Below are positions 56,125 to 64,000 of a DNA stretch of 64,000 bases, in pieces. How positions within the stretch are numbered: the first letter of the stretch is position 1; each line of letters begins with the position of its first letter. The translations under genes were made by a program, and so were the position numbers. The stretch covers positions 62,001 to 126,000 of the forward strand of contig JAHPZJ010000030.1 of assembly GCA_019058245.1 (NCBI GenBank). Direction: 5' to 3'. This DNA comes from Promethearchaeota archaeon (GTDB taxonomy: Archaea > Asgardarchaeota > Lokiarchaeia > Sigyniarchaeales > SOKP01). Under the pieces are notes generated by a model. That model was not told where the DNA came from. It ran no database searches and worked only from the letters and a program-made list of their open reading frames with translations.

Positions 56125-56900
56125 TATTTTTCCTCCTCTTCTAATAAGTCTATCATTTGTTCATGAGTCCCATATAATACTTCAAGCTGTTTTAGAAATT
56201 TTCTTACACGTTCAGATTCTGGTTTCATGAAGAAATGTTTAGGTGTACCACGTTCAATAACTGCACCTTCACTAAGAAAGATCATTTCCGTCGCTACAGC
56301 TTTAGCAAATCCCATTTCATGGGTTACGACAACCATTGTTGTGCCTGCTTTAGCGATGTCTAACATAACTTGAAGTACTTCACCTATTAGTTCAGGATCT
56401 AAAGCAGAGGTAGGTTCATCAAATAAAATTATATCTGGTTCCATGGATAGAGCTCGAGCGATTCCTACTCTTTGTTGTTGACCTCCAGATAGCTGAGCAG
56501 GATAATGGTCTGCCCATTCTGCCATTTTAACACGTTCTAGAGCTTCAAGAGCTTTTTCTCTAGCTTCTTCCTTGGAAAATCCTTTAACTCGACGAAGTCC
56601 AATACTTACATTATCAATTGCTTTAAGATGGGCGAATAAATTGAAATGTTGAAATACCATCCCTATTCGGGTCCGGATTTCGTTTAGGTTAACCCCAGAT
56701 GCCGTAATATTTTTCCCGTGAAGAAAGATTTCACCTTTATCTGGTGGATTTAACATGTTAATACATCGAAGTAATGTACTTTTACCAGAACCGCTTGGTC
56801 CAAATATAACCTTTACTTCTTTTTCAGCTAATTCAAAGGAAACTCCTTTAAGTACTTGTAAGTCTTCATACGATTTCCACACATTATTCACGCTTAACAC
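56124..56900 (-). CDS. Polar amino-acid ABC transporter ATP-binding protein
   Basis: 258 residues with all ABC motifs. Walker A is GPSGSGKST near 34-42, Q-loop VFQHFN near 82, signature LSGGQQQR near 137-144, Walker B IILFDEP near 158 with DEP, and the switch His in VVTHEMGFA. GTG start at 56900. It is the GlnQ/HisP subfamily. Transport of glutamine, histidine, arginine or related amino acids is possible; the binding protein does not specify which. Confidence 0.96.
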   Translation of the reverse strand: MLSVNNVWKSYEDLQVLKGVSFELAEKEVKVIFGPSGSGKSTLLRCINMLNPPDKGEIFLHGKNITASGVNLNEIRTRIGMVFQHFNLFAHLKAIDNVSIGLRRVKGFSKEEAREKALEALERVKMAEWADHYPAQLSGGQQQRVGIARALSMEPDIILFDEPTSALDPELIGEVLQVMLDIAKAGTTMVVVTHEMGFAKAVATEMIFLSEGAVIERGTPKHFFMKPESERVRKFLKQLEVLYGTHEQMIDLLEEEEK

Positions 56901-56923
56901 TGGTTCGTATTTAACCTCTATCC

Positions 56924-57610
56924 TTAACCACCCCCCATTCCTAATTTTTTAAGTTTCTTGGTTTGGTGTTCACCAAATAATTTTGTTATCGGATATGTCA
57001 ATAAAAAATAGAGAATTGCTAGTACACCAATAGAAACTGTCCAAAATCCTCGAAAGGCATATGAAAAATTATATGCAGCTCTGGTCAACTCGACAATTCC
57101 AACTGCATAAGCAAAGGAAGAATCCTTAATGACTACTGAATACTCATTGGACCAACTAGGCATAGCTAGTCTTAATGCTTGGGGTAGAACAACGTGTCGA
57201 AAAGTTTGAAGCCCACTCATCCCCAAAGCACGTGCAGCTTCAATCTGTCCTGGATTTACAGATAAAATAGCACCACGAAAAATTTGAGATTGATATGCCC
57301 CACTTCGAAGTCCGAGTGCAAAAATTATACTTGCTAAAGGTCTTTGAAGAGGATCTACATACCAGAATAACTCTGGAACTCCAAATGCAAATATATAAAT
57401 TAGCACTAGAATAGGAATACCTCGGAAAATCTTCTCATAGCCGCTTGCTAACCAATTAAGCTCTTTCCCTGCATAAACACGCATGAGAGCTAATATAATA
57501 CCTAAAACAAATCCAATTAATAAGCCCAGTACTGTCATAAGCAATGTTTGGGCTAATCCCTTTGTGACAATATAAATTAAAATGTCAGCTAGGTCCGGCA
57601 TATTACTCAT
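56924..57610 (-). CDS. Polar amino-acid ABC transporter permease
   Basis: 228 residues, the second permease of the importer, with about five helices and an EAA loop ALGMSGLQTFRHVVLPQALR near 137-156. It differs enough from the other permease that the pair is a heterodimer. Its stop lies 23 bp before the ATPase start and its own start follows the binding-protein gene by 7 bp. Confidence 0.92.
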   Translation of the reverse strand: MSNMPDLADILIYIVTKGLAQTLLMTVLGLLIGFVLGIILALMRVYAGKELNWLASGYEKIFRGIPILVLIYIFAFGVPELFWYVDPLQRPLASIIFALGLRSGAYQSQIFRGAILSVNPGQIEAARALGMSGLQTFRHVVLPQALRLAMPSWSNEYSVVIKDSSFAYAVGIVELTRAAYNFSYAFRGFWTVSIGVLAILYFLLTYPITKLFGEHQTKKLKKLGMGGG

Positions 57611-57617
57611 CCTTTAA

Positions 57618-58439
57618 TTAACCAAACCATTCATCCATTAAATCAAATATTGATCCATCCTGATAACTGTCAAAAATAACTTGATTCATAGTATACAATA
57701 GTTTTGGTTCCCCCAGCCTAGTCCATAAAGCAAGAGGTTCCGTTCCTGTACTATATATTATCTTTATATCGTATGTATTTGCCCAAGCTGTAAAAACTGG
57801 CTCATCTACATATGCAAGCTGTATAGCTCCACTATCTAATGCTAACATTAGATCATTTGCATTATCATATACTAATAAATCAGCCCCTACAGTCATATCT
57901 AAACCATCGGGACCTAGCTCCTCATACATAACAGTTCCAGTTTGAACACCAACAGTATAATCTTCGAGATCGTTTATAGTTGTTATTGTGATTCCTGACG
58001 CATTAGGAGCAACTACAGCTTGACTCACAGTAATATACGTAATGGATGGTGCAAGATTTTCTGCTCGTTCTTCTGTATATGTCATAGCGGCGGCAATCAT
58101 ATCTATTGTTCCTGCTCTACAAGCAGCAATCAGAGAATCAAAGGGTATATTCTGCATCACAAGGTCAACACCTATTTCGTCTGCAATCATCTCCGCTACA
58201 TCTATATCAAAGCCTACAATAAGTCCTTCAGGATAAGTTAAATTTTCAAAAGGCGGATAATCTGCACTTGTTCCCACAATTAGTTCTCCTCGAGCAACAA
58301 TTGTATCAAGTAATGGAGTACGAGCAGCCTCTGGAATAGGTGAAGGTATAAACCATCCACCAATTAATCCAACTCCAAAACCAACTATAATTGCTATTAT
58401 TGCAATTTCTCTTCTTATTACTGGTGATTCTCTACTCAT
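57618..58439 (-). CDS. Polar amino-acid ABC transporter substrate-binding protein
   Basis: 273 residues of the bacterial solute-binding family 3. An N-terminal membrane anchor lies at 11-30 (IAIIAIIVGFGVGLIGGWFI) without a lipobox Cys, as is common for archaeal binding proteins. The mature domain opens with LDTIVARGELIVGTSADYPPFE, contains VGFDIDVAEMIADEIG and DYTVGVQTGTVMYEEL, and ends in a helical MDEWFG. Arg- and Asp-rich ligand contacts are not diagnostic of one amino acid. First gene of the four-gene operon. Confidence 0.94.
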   Translation of the reverse strand: MSRESPVIRREIAIIAIIVGFGVGLIGGWFIPSPIPEAARTPLLDTIVARGELIVGTSADYPPFENLTYPEGLIVGFDIDVAEMIADEIGVDLVMQNIPFDSLIAACRAGTIDMIAAAMTYTEERAENLAPSITYITVSQAVVAPNASGITITTINDLEDYTVGVQTGTVMYEELGPDGLDMTVGADLLVYDNANDLMLALDSGAIQLAYVDEPVFTAWANTYDIKIIYSTGTEPLALWTRLGEPKLLYTMNQVIFDSYQDGSIFDLMDEWFG

Positions 58440-58844
58440 TTAATTATAACCTCATTTTTTATTTTTTTTAATAATTCATTAATGGTAATTTTTGGATAAA
58501 TTTTGATGTGGATATATTTTTAAGTAAATATATAAACATTTCTATCCAATTATGATTTAAAGTAATTATTCCGAGATTTAAAATCAACATTTAATATTCT
58601 TCAATTAATAGGTATTACTTCTAAAAAAGTTTAATATAAGGTTTTTGTCAAGGAGTTCTTTTTGTAATTTAATATAACTCTTATCTTGTTTGGAAATAAT
58701 TCTCTAAATTTAATCAATATCTTAATAATTCGAGATGTATTTTTTTAAATTTATAATGTCTATAATTTTCATTAAAACATTAAAAATTATAGCAATAAAA
58801 GATCAATATTTAAATAATATATTATAAAATGTTAGAGATCAAAA
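58440..58844. other. Intergenic spacer, ABC importer / argH
   Basis: 405 bp between divergent genes, very AT-rich. No open frame or structured element stands out. A TATA-like stretch (TATTTAAATAATATATTA) lies about 20-40 bp before the argH start and could be its promoter. The other end holds the promoter of the ABC operon. Confidence 0.4.
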
Positions 58845-60329
58845 ATGAGAAAAAATTTATATAGGATAGGATTAGATATTCCTCTCAACAATGATGCGCT
58901 TAAGTTTATCTCATCTTTAAAAGAAGATTTTTGGATTGTTGAGGAAGATATAATTGGTACTCAAGTCCATAATATTATGCTTTTTGAGCAAAAAATCCTT
59001 GATGAAACTGAGATAAGGAAAATCTTATTTGCCCTTGAGCAAATAAAAAATAAGATTAAGAGTAATAAAATTGAGATAGATGATAGTTTTGAAGATATAC
59101 ATCCATTTATAGAAAAAAGTGTAATTGATACAATTGGGATTGAAATTGGAGGTAAATTACATACTGGTAGATCTAGAAATGATCAAGTATCAGTTGATTT
59201 AAGACTAAAAATCAGAAAGGAGTTAAATAAGATTTCTGAAGGATTATTTGCTCTCATTGATATTTTACTTAATCTTTCTAAAAATAACATAAGTTCATAT
59301 CTGCCATTATATACTCATTTACAAAGAGGACAATTAGGGGTTTTTTCTCATTATATCAATAATTATATTGCTCAGTTTTTAAGAACTCTAGAAAGAATAG
59401 AAGAAATTTATAATAGAGTTAATAAGAATCCACTCGGAGCATGTGCAATAGGAGGAACAAGTATTAATATCAATAGGAATAGGACATCAGAATTACTAGG
59501 ATTTGATGGATTAGTTTATAACTCTATTGATGCTATAAGTTCAAGAGATTATATTTATGAAACATTAATGGTTTTTTCTTTACTAGCTATCCAATTTTCG
59601 AGAATTGCTGAAGATTTAATAATTTGGGCGACTAAAGAATTTAACTTCATAGAATTAGCTGATGAATACTGTTCTGTATCAAGTGTTATGCCACAAAAAA
59701 AAAATCCAGATACTGTAGAATTAATAAGGAGCAGAAGTTCAAAAGTAGTTTCAAACTTATTTAGTACAGCAATGATTATTAAAGCTATTCCAACAGGTTA
59801 CTTTAAAGATTTCCAAGATTTAAAGAAGAAATTGATAAGTTCGATTAATATAATACTTTCAATAATTACAATGTTTAAAGGTATATTTTCAACAATATCC
59901 ATTAATAAAGACAATATGCGACACGCTATTGATGATAGTTTTATTCTTGCTTTAGATTTAGCTGAACTATTAGTACAAGACTATAACATCCCTTTTAGAC
60001 AATCGCATGAAATTGTTGCATTACTAGTAAAGAATTTAGAAAAGCCAGAAGATATGTTAAATAGAGAAAAAATTGAGAAATCAATTTTCAATGTAATAAA
60101 AAAGGAAATAAATTTATCAGAGAAAGTAATTCAAACAATAAAAAATTTGGATCTTTGTTTAGAAAGAAGAATTAGTCAAGGTTCTCCATCTGGAAAAGAG
60201 GTAAAACTTAATATTGATAAACTAGGAAAATGGAAAGATTCATTGTACACTTTATTTTTAAACAGAATAGAAAAAGTAAAAAATGCTAAAGTTCTAAGAA
60301 ATAGACTTATTGAGAAATTAATCTCATGA
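58845..60329 (+). CDS. argH: Argininosuccinate lyase
   Basis: Cleaves argininosuccinate to arginine and fumarate, the last step of arginine synthesis. At 494 residues it is slightly longer than the usual 450-470. Family signs are HTGRSRNDQVSVDLRL near 105-120 and the fumarase/aspartase signature SSVMPQKKNPDTVELIR near 278-294. The N-terminus (DIPLNNDALKFIS, WIVEEDIIGTQVHN) fits the archaeal branch. It is transcribed separately from argJ, 374 bp downstream. Confidence 0.96.
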   Translation: MRKNLYRIGLDIPLNNDALKFISSLKEDFWIVEEDIIGTQVHNIMLFEQKILDETEIRKILFALEQIKNKIKSNKIEIDDSFEDIHPFIEKSVIDTIGIEIGGKLHTGRSRNDQVSVDLRLKIRKELNKISEGLFALIDILLNLSKNNISSYLPLYTHLQRGQLGVFSHYINNYIAQFLRTLERIEEIYNRVNKNPLGACAIGGTSININRNRTSELLGFDGLVYNSIDAISSRDYIYETLMVFSLLAIQFSRIAEDLIIWATKEFNFIELADEYCSVSSVMPQKKNPDTVELIRSRSSKVVSNLFSTAMIIKAIPTGYFKDFQDLKKKLISSINIILSIITMFKGIFSTISINKDNMRHAIDDSFILALDLAELLVQDYNIPFRQSHEIVALLVKNLEKPEDMLNREKIEKSIFNVIKKEINLSEKVIQTIKNLDLCLERRISQGSPSGKEVKLNIDKLGKWKDSLYTLFLNRIEKVKNAKVLRNRLIEKLIS

Positions 60330-60504
60330 AAAATAAATTATTGACAATGGTTAAAAGACCTTAATAATCAGAAATTTTCTCTAGTAAATGATTAATATAT
60401 TTATTATTTATTTGTTCCCTAAACTTTTTAAATAGCGCTTCCTATTATAAAATTATTAATAATTTTGTGTTGGTGTTAAAAGTTTGATTTCACTTGATCT
60501 TAAT

Positions 60505-60591
60505 ATGAATTATGAAATTGATAAAATTCAATTTCTGAGAACACCATACAAATTAAATCTGGCACGTCGCCGTCGTCTGCTAATTTATTAA
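60505..60591 (+). CDS. Possible arginine leader peptide (28 codons, four consecutive Arg codons)
   Basis: ATG-initiated 28-codon frame ending TAA; near its end are CGT CGC CGT CGT (60565-60576, Ala then four Arg), plus one earlier AGA. It lies 113 bp before argJ, the first gene of an arginine operon. CGN runs are unusual in this genome, where AGA dominates. Two alternative hairpins follow immediately (60597-60621 and 60602-60640). The same DNA also has an open antisense frame without a clear start, so coding status is uncertain. The rest of 60330-60703 shows a TATA-like stretch near 60425 and another near 60657. Confidence 0.35.
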   Translation: MNYEIDKIQFLRTPYKLNLARRRRLLIY

Positions 60592-60596
60592 TAAAT

Positions 60597-60640
60597 ATAA
60601 GAATTGAAGTATAATTCTTATTTCTTCACTTCTTCAAATT
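60597..60640 (+). promoter_or_regulatory. Mutually exclusive hairpins before argJ (attenuator candidate)
   Basis: Stem 1: ATAAGAATT (60597-60605) pairs with AATTCTTAT (60613-60621), 9 bp perfect with a 7-base loop. Stem 2: AATTGAAG (60602-60609) can pair with CTTCAAATT (60632-60640) with one bulged A. The two stems share 60602-60605, so only one can form. They begin 6 bases after the stop of the Arg-rich frame and are followed by a T-rich tract. Pairings in AT-rich RNA are weak; function is inferred. Confidence 0.35.
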
Positions 60641-60703
60641 TATTATTTTTATAATTTTTTTAAAATATTAATTGATACAAAAATTTTTAATGGTTTATAA
60701 GAA

Positions 60704-61945
60704 ATGGAAAAAAAGAATGCAGGAATAAAGAAAATTAATGGAGGAATTACAAGTCCAAAAGGATATCATGCTACTGGAAGTCATATAGGGATAAAAGAAT
60801 GCAAAAAAGATTTAGCTATAGTATATAGTGATGTTCCAGCCAAAGCAGTAGGTGTCTTTACTACAAATTTATTAAAAGCATCTTCAGTTTTATGGAATCA
60901 GAATCTTATTAAAAATCACAATATGATACAAGGTATAGTTGTTAATAGTGGAAATGCTAACGTTTGTACAGGAGAAATAGGGGATAAACATACAGAAATG
61001 ATGGCTGCTGAGTTAGCTTCTTGTTTGGGATTTAATAAAAATCAAGTAATAGTTGCTTCTACAGGGGTTATTGGAAAACTTCTTCCAATTGAAATTATAA
61101 TTAAGGGTATTAAAAATACTTGTAAAACCCTAGGAATTACTGAAAATGATGCTAGATTGGCTGCTGAAGCAATAATAACGACAGATACACACCCAAAAGA
61201 GATCTCGGTTGAATTTATTATCGATAATAAGAAAATTAGAATTGGAGGTATGGCTAAGGGTTCTGGAATGATTCATCCAAATATGGCAACTATGCTTTCA
61301 TTTATTTCAACGGATATAAATATTTCAAGAGAATTATTGGAAAAAGCTTTAAAAGAAAGCATTGAAGAATCATATAATATGATCTCTGTAGATGGTGATA
61401 CAAGTACTAGTGATTCAGTAATTCTTTTGGCTAATGGAATGAGTAATAACTCAGAAATCTTGGATGAGGGTGAAGATTATCTCACTTTTAAACAAGCTCT
61501 TCACTATGTAAATTTATATTTAGCTCAAGAAATTGTAAGAGATGGAGAAGGAGCAAATAAATTTATTACAGTCCATGTTAAAGGAGCTGCATCAAAGCAA
61601 GATGCAAAGATCTTAAGTAAATCTGTTATAACCTCAAATTTAGTTAAAACCGCATTCTTTGGAGAAGATGCAAATTGGGGTAGAATTATTTGTGCTATGG
61701 GATATTCTGGAGCTAATTTTGATCCTTCAAAAGTTTCAATAAAGTATTTAAATAGTGGTAATTCAATTGAGGTTATGAAAGATGGTATGTCTTTAGAATT
61801 TGATGAAGATTTAGCATTAAAAATATTAAAAGAAAAAGAAATTATTGTAGAATTAATTTTAAAAGATGGAGAAAGTGAGGCAATCGCATGGGGATGTGAT
61901 TTAAGTTATGATTATGTCCGAATTAATGGTTCTTATAGAACCTGA
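60704..61945 (+). CDS. argJ: Glutamate N-acetyltransferase (ornithine acetyltransferase)
   Basis: Transfers acetyl from N-acetylornithine to glutamate, recycling the acetyl group of arginine synthesis. At 413 residues it is the normal length. The self-cleavage site lies at Thr196 in HPNMATMLSF, where the protein splits into alpha and beta chains. Other family segments are GVFTTNLLKASSV near 50-62, VVNSGNANVCTG near 79-90 and GDTSTSDSVILLANG near 219. Whether it also uses acetyl-CoA (bifunctional) cannot be read from the sequence. First gene of argJ-argB-argD. Confidence 0.95.
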   Translation: MEKKNAGIKKINGGITSPKGYHATGSHIGIKECKKDLAIVYSDVPAKAVGVFTTNLLKASSVLWNQNLIKNHNMIQGIVVNSGNANVCTGEIGDKHTEMMAAELASCLGFNKNQVIVASTGVIGKLLPIEIIIKGIKNTCKTLGITENDARLAAEAIITTDTHPKEISVEFIIDNKKIRIGGMAKGSGMIHPNMATMLSFISTDINISRELLEKALKESIEESYNMISVDGDTSTSDSVILLANGMSNNSEILDEGEDYLTFKQALHYVNLYLAQEIVRDGEGANKFITVHVKGAASKQDAKILSKSVITSNLVKTAFFGEDANWGRIICAMGYSGANFDPSKVSIKYLNSGNSIEVMKDGMSLEFDEDLALKILKEKEIIVELILKDGESEAIAWGCDLSYDYVRINGSYRT

Positions 61946-61958
61946 AAAGGTGGAAAAA

Positions 61959-62819
61959 ATGATTGAAAATATTGGAAAAGCAAAAATTTTGATAGAAGCA
62001 ATAAAATACATCAGAGCTTTTTACAGAAAAACTTTTGTTATTAAATATGGGGGTAGTGCAATGGTAAAACCTGAGCTTAAAAAGAGTTTTATTGAAGACC
62101 TCATTTTCCTCAATTTCGTAGGAATAAATGTAATAGTTGTGCATGGGGGTGGAGCTTCAATTAACACCTTATTAGACAAATTAAAAATCGAGTCAAAATT
62201 TTTTAATGGCCTTAGAATTACCGATGAAGAAACAATGGATGTTGTTGAGATGGTATTAGCTGGTAAAATAAATAAGGGAATAGTAAATGATATTCAAACT
62301 CAAGGAAGTAATGCAATAGGACTAAGTGGGAAAGATAGCAATTTACTGAAGGTCAAGAAAAAAATGGTTGAAGGAGAGGATTTAGGGTTTGTTGGCGAGG
62401 TAACTGAAGTAAATACTCAATTTTTAAAAGGGATACTAAAAAATTCTTTAATTCCTGTTATTGCTCCAATAGGTTCAGATCATATAGGAAATACATATAA
62501 TATCAATGCTGATGAAGTGGCACTAGCCATTTCAAAAGCATTAAATGTAGAAAAGTTAATCTATATAACTGACGTTTTAGGAGTACTTCTTGATGTAAAT
62601 GATAAGAATTCTCTAATATCAGAATTGAGGACTGAACAAGCTTTATCTTATATTAGAGAAGGTAAAATTACAGAAGGGATGATTCCAAAAGTAAGAAGTT
62701 GTATAGAAGCAGTAAATAGTGATGTAAAAGCAGTACATATTATAGATGGTAGAATTGAACATAGTCTTTTACTTGAAATTTTAACTCCTCAAGGGATTGG
62801 TACAATGTTTAAAAAGTAA
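61959..62819 (+). CDS. argB: Acetylglutamate kinase
   Basis: Phosphorylates N-acetylglutamate. The start is set at the ATG at 61959, because a GGTGG ribosome-binding site lies 5 bases upstream and the protein then begins as family members do (KAKILIEAIKYIRAFY). Upstream in-frame ATGs at 61908, 61914 and 61926 would overlap argJ. Motifs of the amino-acid kinase fold are VIKYGGSAM near 26-34, VVHGGGASIN near 62-71 and NINADEVALAISKAL near 187-201. 286 residues, usual length. Confidence 0.95.
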   Translation: MIENIGKAKILIEAIKYIRAFYRKTFVIKYGGSAMVKPELKKSFIEDLIFLNFVGINVIVVHGGGASINTLLDKLKIESKFFNGLRITDEETMDVVEMVLAGKINKGIVNDIQTQGSNAIGLSGKDSNLLKVKKKMVEGEDLGFVGEVTEVNTQFLKGILKNSLIPVIAPIGSDHIGNTYNINADEVALAISKALNVEKLIYITDVLGVLLDVNDKNSLISELRTEQALSYIREGKITEGMIPKVRSCIEAVNSDVKAVHIIDGRIEHSLLLEILTPQGIGTMFKK

Positions 62820-62863
62820 AATTATATAAAAAAAGTATAGAAATAAAAGAGAGGAAATTAATC

Positions 62864-64000
62864 ATGAGTGATTGGATTGAAAGGGGAACTAAGGTTATAA
62901 TGAACACTTATAAACAGTTTCCCATTGTATTAGAAAAAGGAAATGGCGTTTATCTCTGGGATAGTGAAGGAAAAAAGTACCTTGATTTTGTTGCAGGGAT
63001 AGCTGTAAATGCTTTAGGTTATAATGATTCTGACTATATTCAAGAAATTACTACACAATTAAAAAAAATGCAACATTGTTCAAATTTATACTGGATGATA
63101 CCATCAATAGAATTAGGCGAGATTTTAATTCAAAATAGTTGTTTTGATAAAATATTTTATTGTAATAGTGGAGCTGAAGCTGTTGAAGCCGCAATAAAAT
63201 TGAGTAAGAAGTATGGAAAGAAAGTCCATGGAAATAATTGTAGTAAAATTATTACAATGAAGAGATCGTTTCACGGAAGAACAATGGCAACGATCACTGC
63301 AACAGGTCAGACTAAATATCAAAAGGGATTCGATCCATTAATGCCTGGATTTTCCTATGTTGAATTTAATAACTATAATGAGTTAAAAGAAGCAGTCAAT
63401 GAAGATACCTGTGCTATTATTATAGAACCTATACAGGGAGAAGGAGGAATTCATCCTGCTGAGAAGTCATTTTTAAAAGAAGTACGAGCTCTGTGTGATG
63501 AAAAAGATATTGTACTTGTATTTGATGAAGTTCAATGTGGAATCGGAAGAACTGGCGAATTATTTGCATATCAATTATTTGATGTAAAACCTGATGTAGT
63601 TTCATTAGCAAAAGGTTTAGCTGGAGGTATTCCCATAGGAGCAATGCTGGCAGTTCAGAGTAAAGCGGATGCTTTTCAACCTGGTGATCATGCATCAACG
63701 TTTGGAGGCAATCATTTAGCATGTACAGCAGGTAAGGTAGTACTAAATAAATTATTAAACGGTGGGATTCTTGAAAATGTACGAAAACAAGGGAAATATC
63801 TAAAAGAAAAGTTAATTAATTTAAAGGAAAAATATGCGATGATTAAAGAGGTAAGGGGCTATGGTTTAATGCTCGGTCTTGAACTAAATATTCCTGTCAA
63901 GGATATAATAGAAATATGTATGGAACAAGGTTTACTTATTTTAGGTGCTGGAGAAAACGTAATAAGATTTGTTCCACCGCTGATAATTAACAAAAATGAA
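62864..64000 (+). CDS. argD: Acetylornithine aminotransferase (cut by window edge)
   Basis: An open frame from ATG 62864 to the last base (379 codons), so the C-terminus lies beyond the window. A GAGAGGA ribosome-binding site precedes the start. It is a class III PLP aminotransferase: YCNSGAEAVEAAIK near 101-114, HGRTMATITATGQ near 139-151, EPIQGEGGIHPA near 188-199, DEVQCGIGRTG near 219-229 and the PLP lysine in SLAKGLAGGIPIGA near 245-258. As the third gene of argJ-argB-argD it should make N-acetylornithine; family members can also act on other omega-amino groups. Confidence 0.95.
   Translation, partial: MSDWIERGTKVIMNTYKQFPIVLEKGNGVYLWDSEGKKYLDFVAGIAVNALGYNDSDYIQEITTQLKKMQHCSNLYWMIPSIELGEILIQNSCFDKIFYCNSGAEAVEAAIKLSKKYGKKVHGNNCSKIITMKRSFHGRTMATITATGQTKYQKGFDPLMPGFSYVEFNNYNELKEAVNEDTCAIIIEPIQGEGGIHPAEKSFLKEVRALCDEKDIVLVFDEVQCGIGRTGELFAYQLFDVKPDVVSLAKGLAGGIPIGAMLAVQSKADAFQPGDHASTFGGNHLACTAGKVVLNKLLNGGILENVRKQGKYLKEKLINLKEKYAMIKEVRGYGLMLGLELNIPVKDIIEICMEQGLLILGAGENVIRFVPPLIINKNE

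Noticed and set aside
60505..60640. Antisense open frame of about 45 codons across the Arg leader
   Set aside because: It has no clear start codon or ribosome-binding site. Kept only as a caveat to the leader-peptide idea.
61908..61958. Longer argB start overlapping argJ by 38 bp
   Set aside because: The ATG at 61959 has a GGTGG ribosome-binding site and gives the family-typical N-terminus; the extra 17 residues have no match to the family pattern.
63429..63722. 97-residue reverse frame
   Set aside because: Lies entirely within argD, whose plus-strand frame is continuous and full of aminotransferase motifs.

Overview
The window is AT-rich DNA from an archaeon, most likely an Asgard archaeon (Lokiarchaeia-like). 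The evidence is the gene set. It holds a Ras/Rab-type small GTPase, a Rag/Gtr-type GTPase with a C-terminal roadblock/longin-like extension, three tetrahydromethanopterin (H4MPT) C1 enzymes (Mch, Mtd, Ftr), an F420-hydrogenase beta-subunit-like protein, an archaemetzincin, an XPD-type helicase, an archaeal RecJ-like DHH nuclease and a beta-CASP nuclease. Beside these are bacterial-type genes: a GlpD-like dehydrogenase, a polar amino-acid ABC importer and acyl-CoA enzymes. No rRNA, tRNA, insertion sequence or CRISPR array was seen. TTG and GTG starts are common.

Layout. 1-3 kb: three tandem paralogous MFS transporters, the first cut by the left edge. 3-5 kb: an XPD-type helicase whose 5' end has no normal start codon. 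5-9.5 kb: a glycine-cleavage operon on the minus strand, gcvT-gcvH-gcvPA-gcvPB. 9.6-17 kb: a membrane protein, a Ras-like GTPase, an FrhB-like protein with an upstream winged-helix gene and a 16-bp palindrome, a 3-hydroxyacyl-CoA dehydrogenase, a presenilin-like intramembrane protease, an archaemetzincin and a glycosyltransferase. 17-19 kb: a 59-residue ORF missed by length filters and a larger unknown gene with a damaged or unusual 5' end. 19-30 kb: mch, a DHH nuclease, a beta-CASP nuclease, a purine-salvage group (two MTAP-family phosphorylases, a PfkB kinase, apt), the Rag-like GTPase, mtd and ftr. 30-35 kb: two large membrane-anchored extracellular proteins. 35-50 kb: glycyl-tRNA synthetase, a coiled-coil protein with a GNAT partner, TPR proteins, a HAD phosphatase, a 52-residue zinc ribbon, a radical-SAM AmrS-like protein, a flavodoxin, a GlpD-like enzyme, a CheY-like receiver and a YprB-like exonuclease. 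50-55 kb: acyl-CoA dehydrogenase, a thiolase-fold protein without the nucleophilic Cys plus a DUF35 partner, and an enoyl-CoA hydratase-like protein. 55-58.5 kb: a complete polar amino-acid ABC importer. 58.8-64 kb: arginine biosynthesis, argH then argJ-argB-argD, with argD running off the right edge.

How the genes work together. Mch, Mtd and Ftr are consecutive steps of the H4MPT branch of the Wood-Ljungdahl (or reverse) pathway, and glycine cleavage also feeds C1 units. MTAP and Apt form an adenine-recycling route. The acyl-CoA genes resemble a beta-oxidation or retro-aldol side-chain module. The arg genes cover glutamate acetylation, phosphorylation, transamination and argininosuccinate cleavage.

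The most interesting leads are: (1) a 28-codon ORF with four consecutive Arg codons followed by two mutually exclusive hairpins just upstream of argJBD, which looks like an attenuator; (2) a presenilin homolog with eukaryote-like catalytic motifs; (3) the Cys-less thiolase/DUF35 pair; (4) a perfect 16-bp palindrome beside a winged-helix gene and an frhB-like gene; (5) two genes whose conserved coding extends upstream of any ATG, GTG or TTG.
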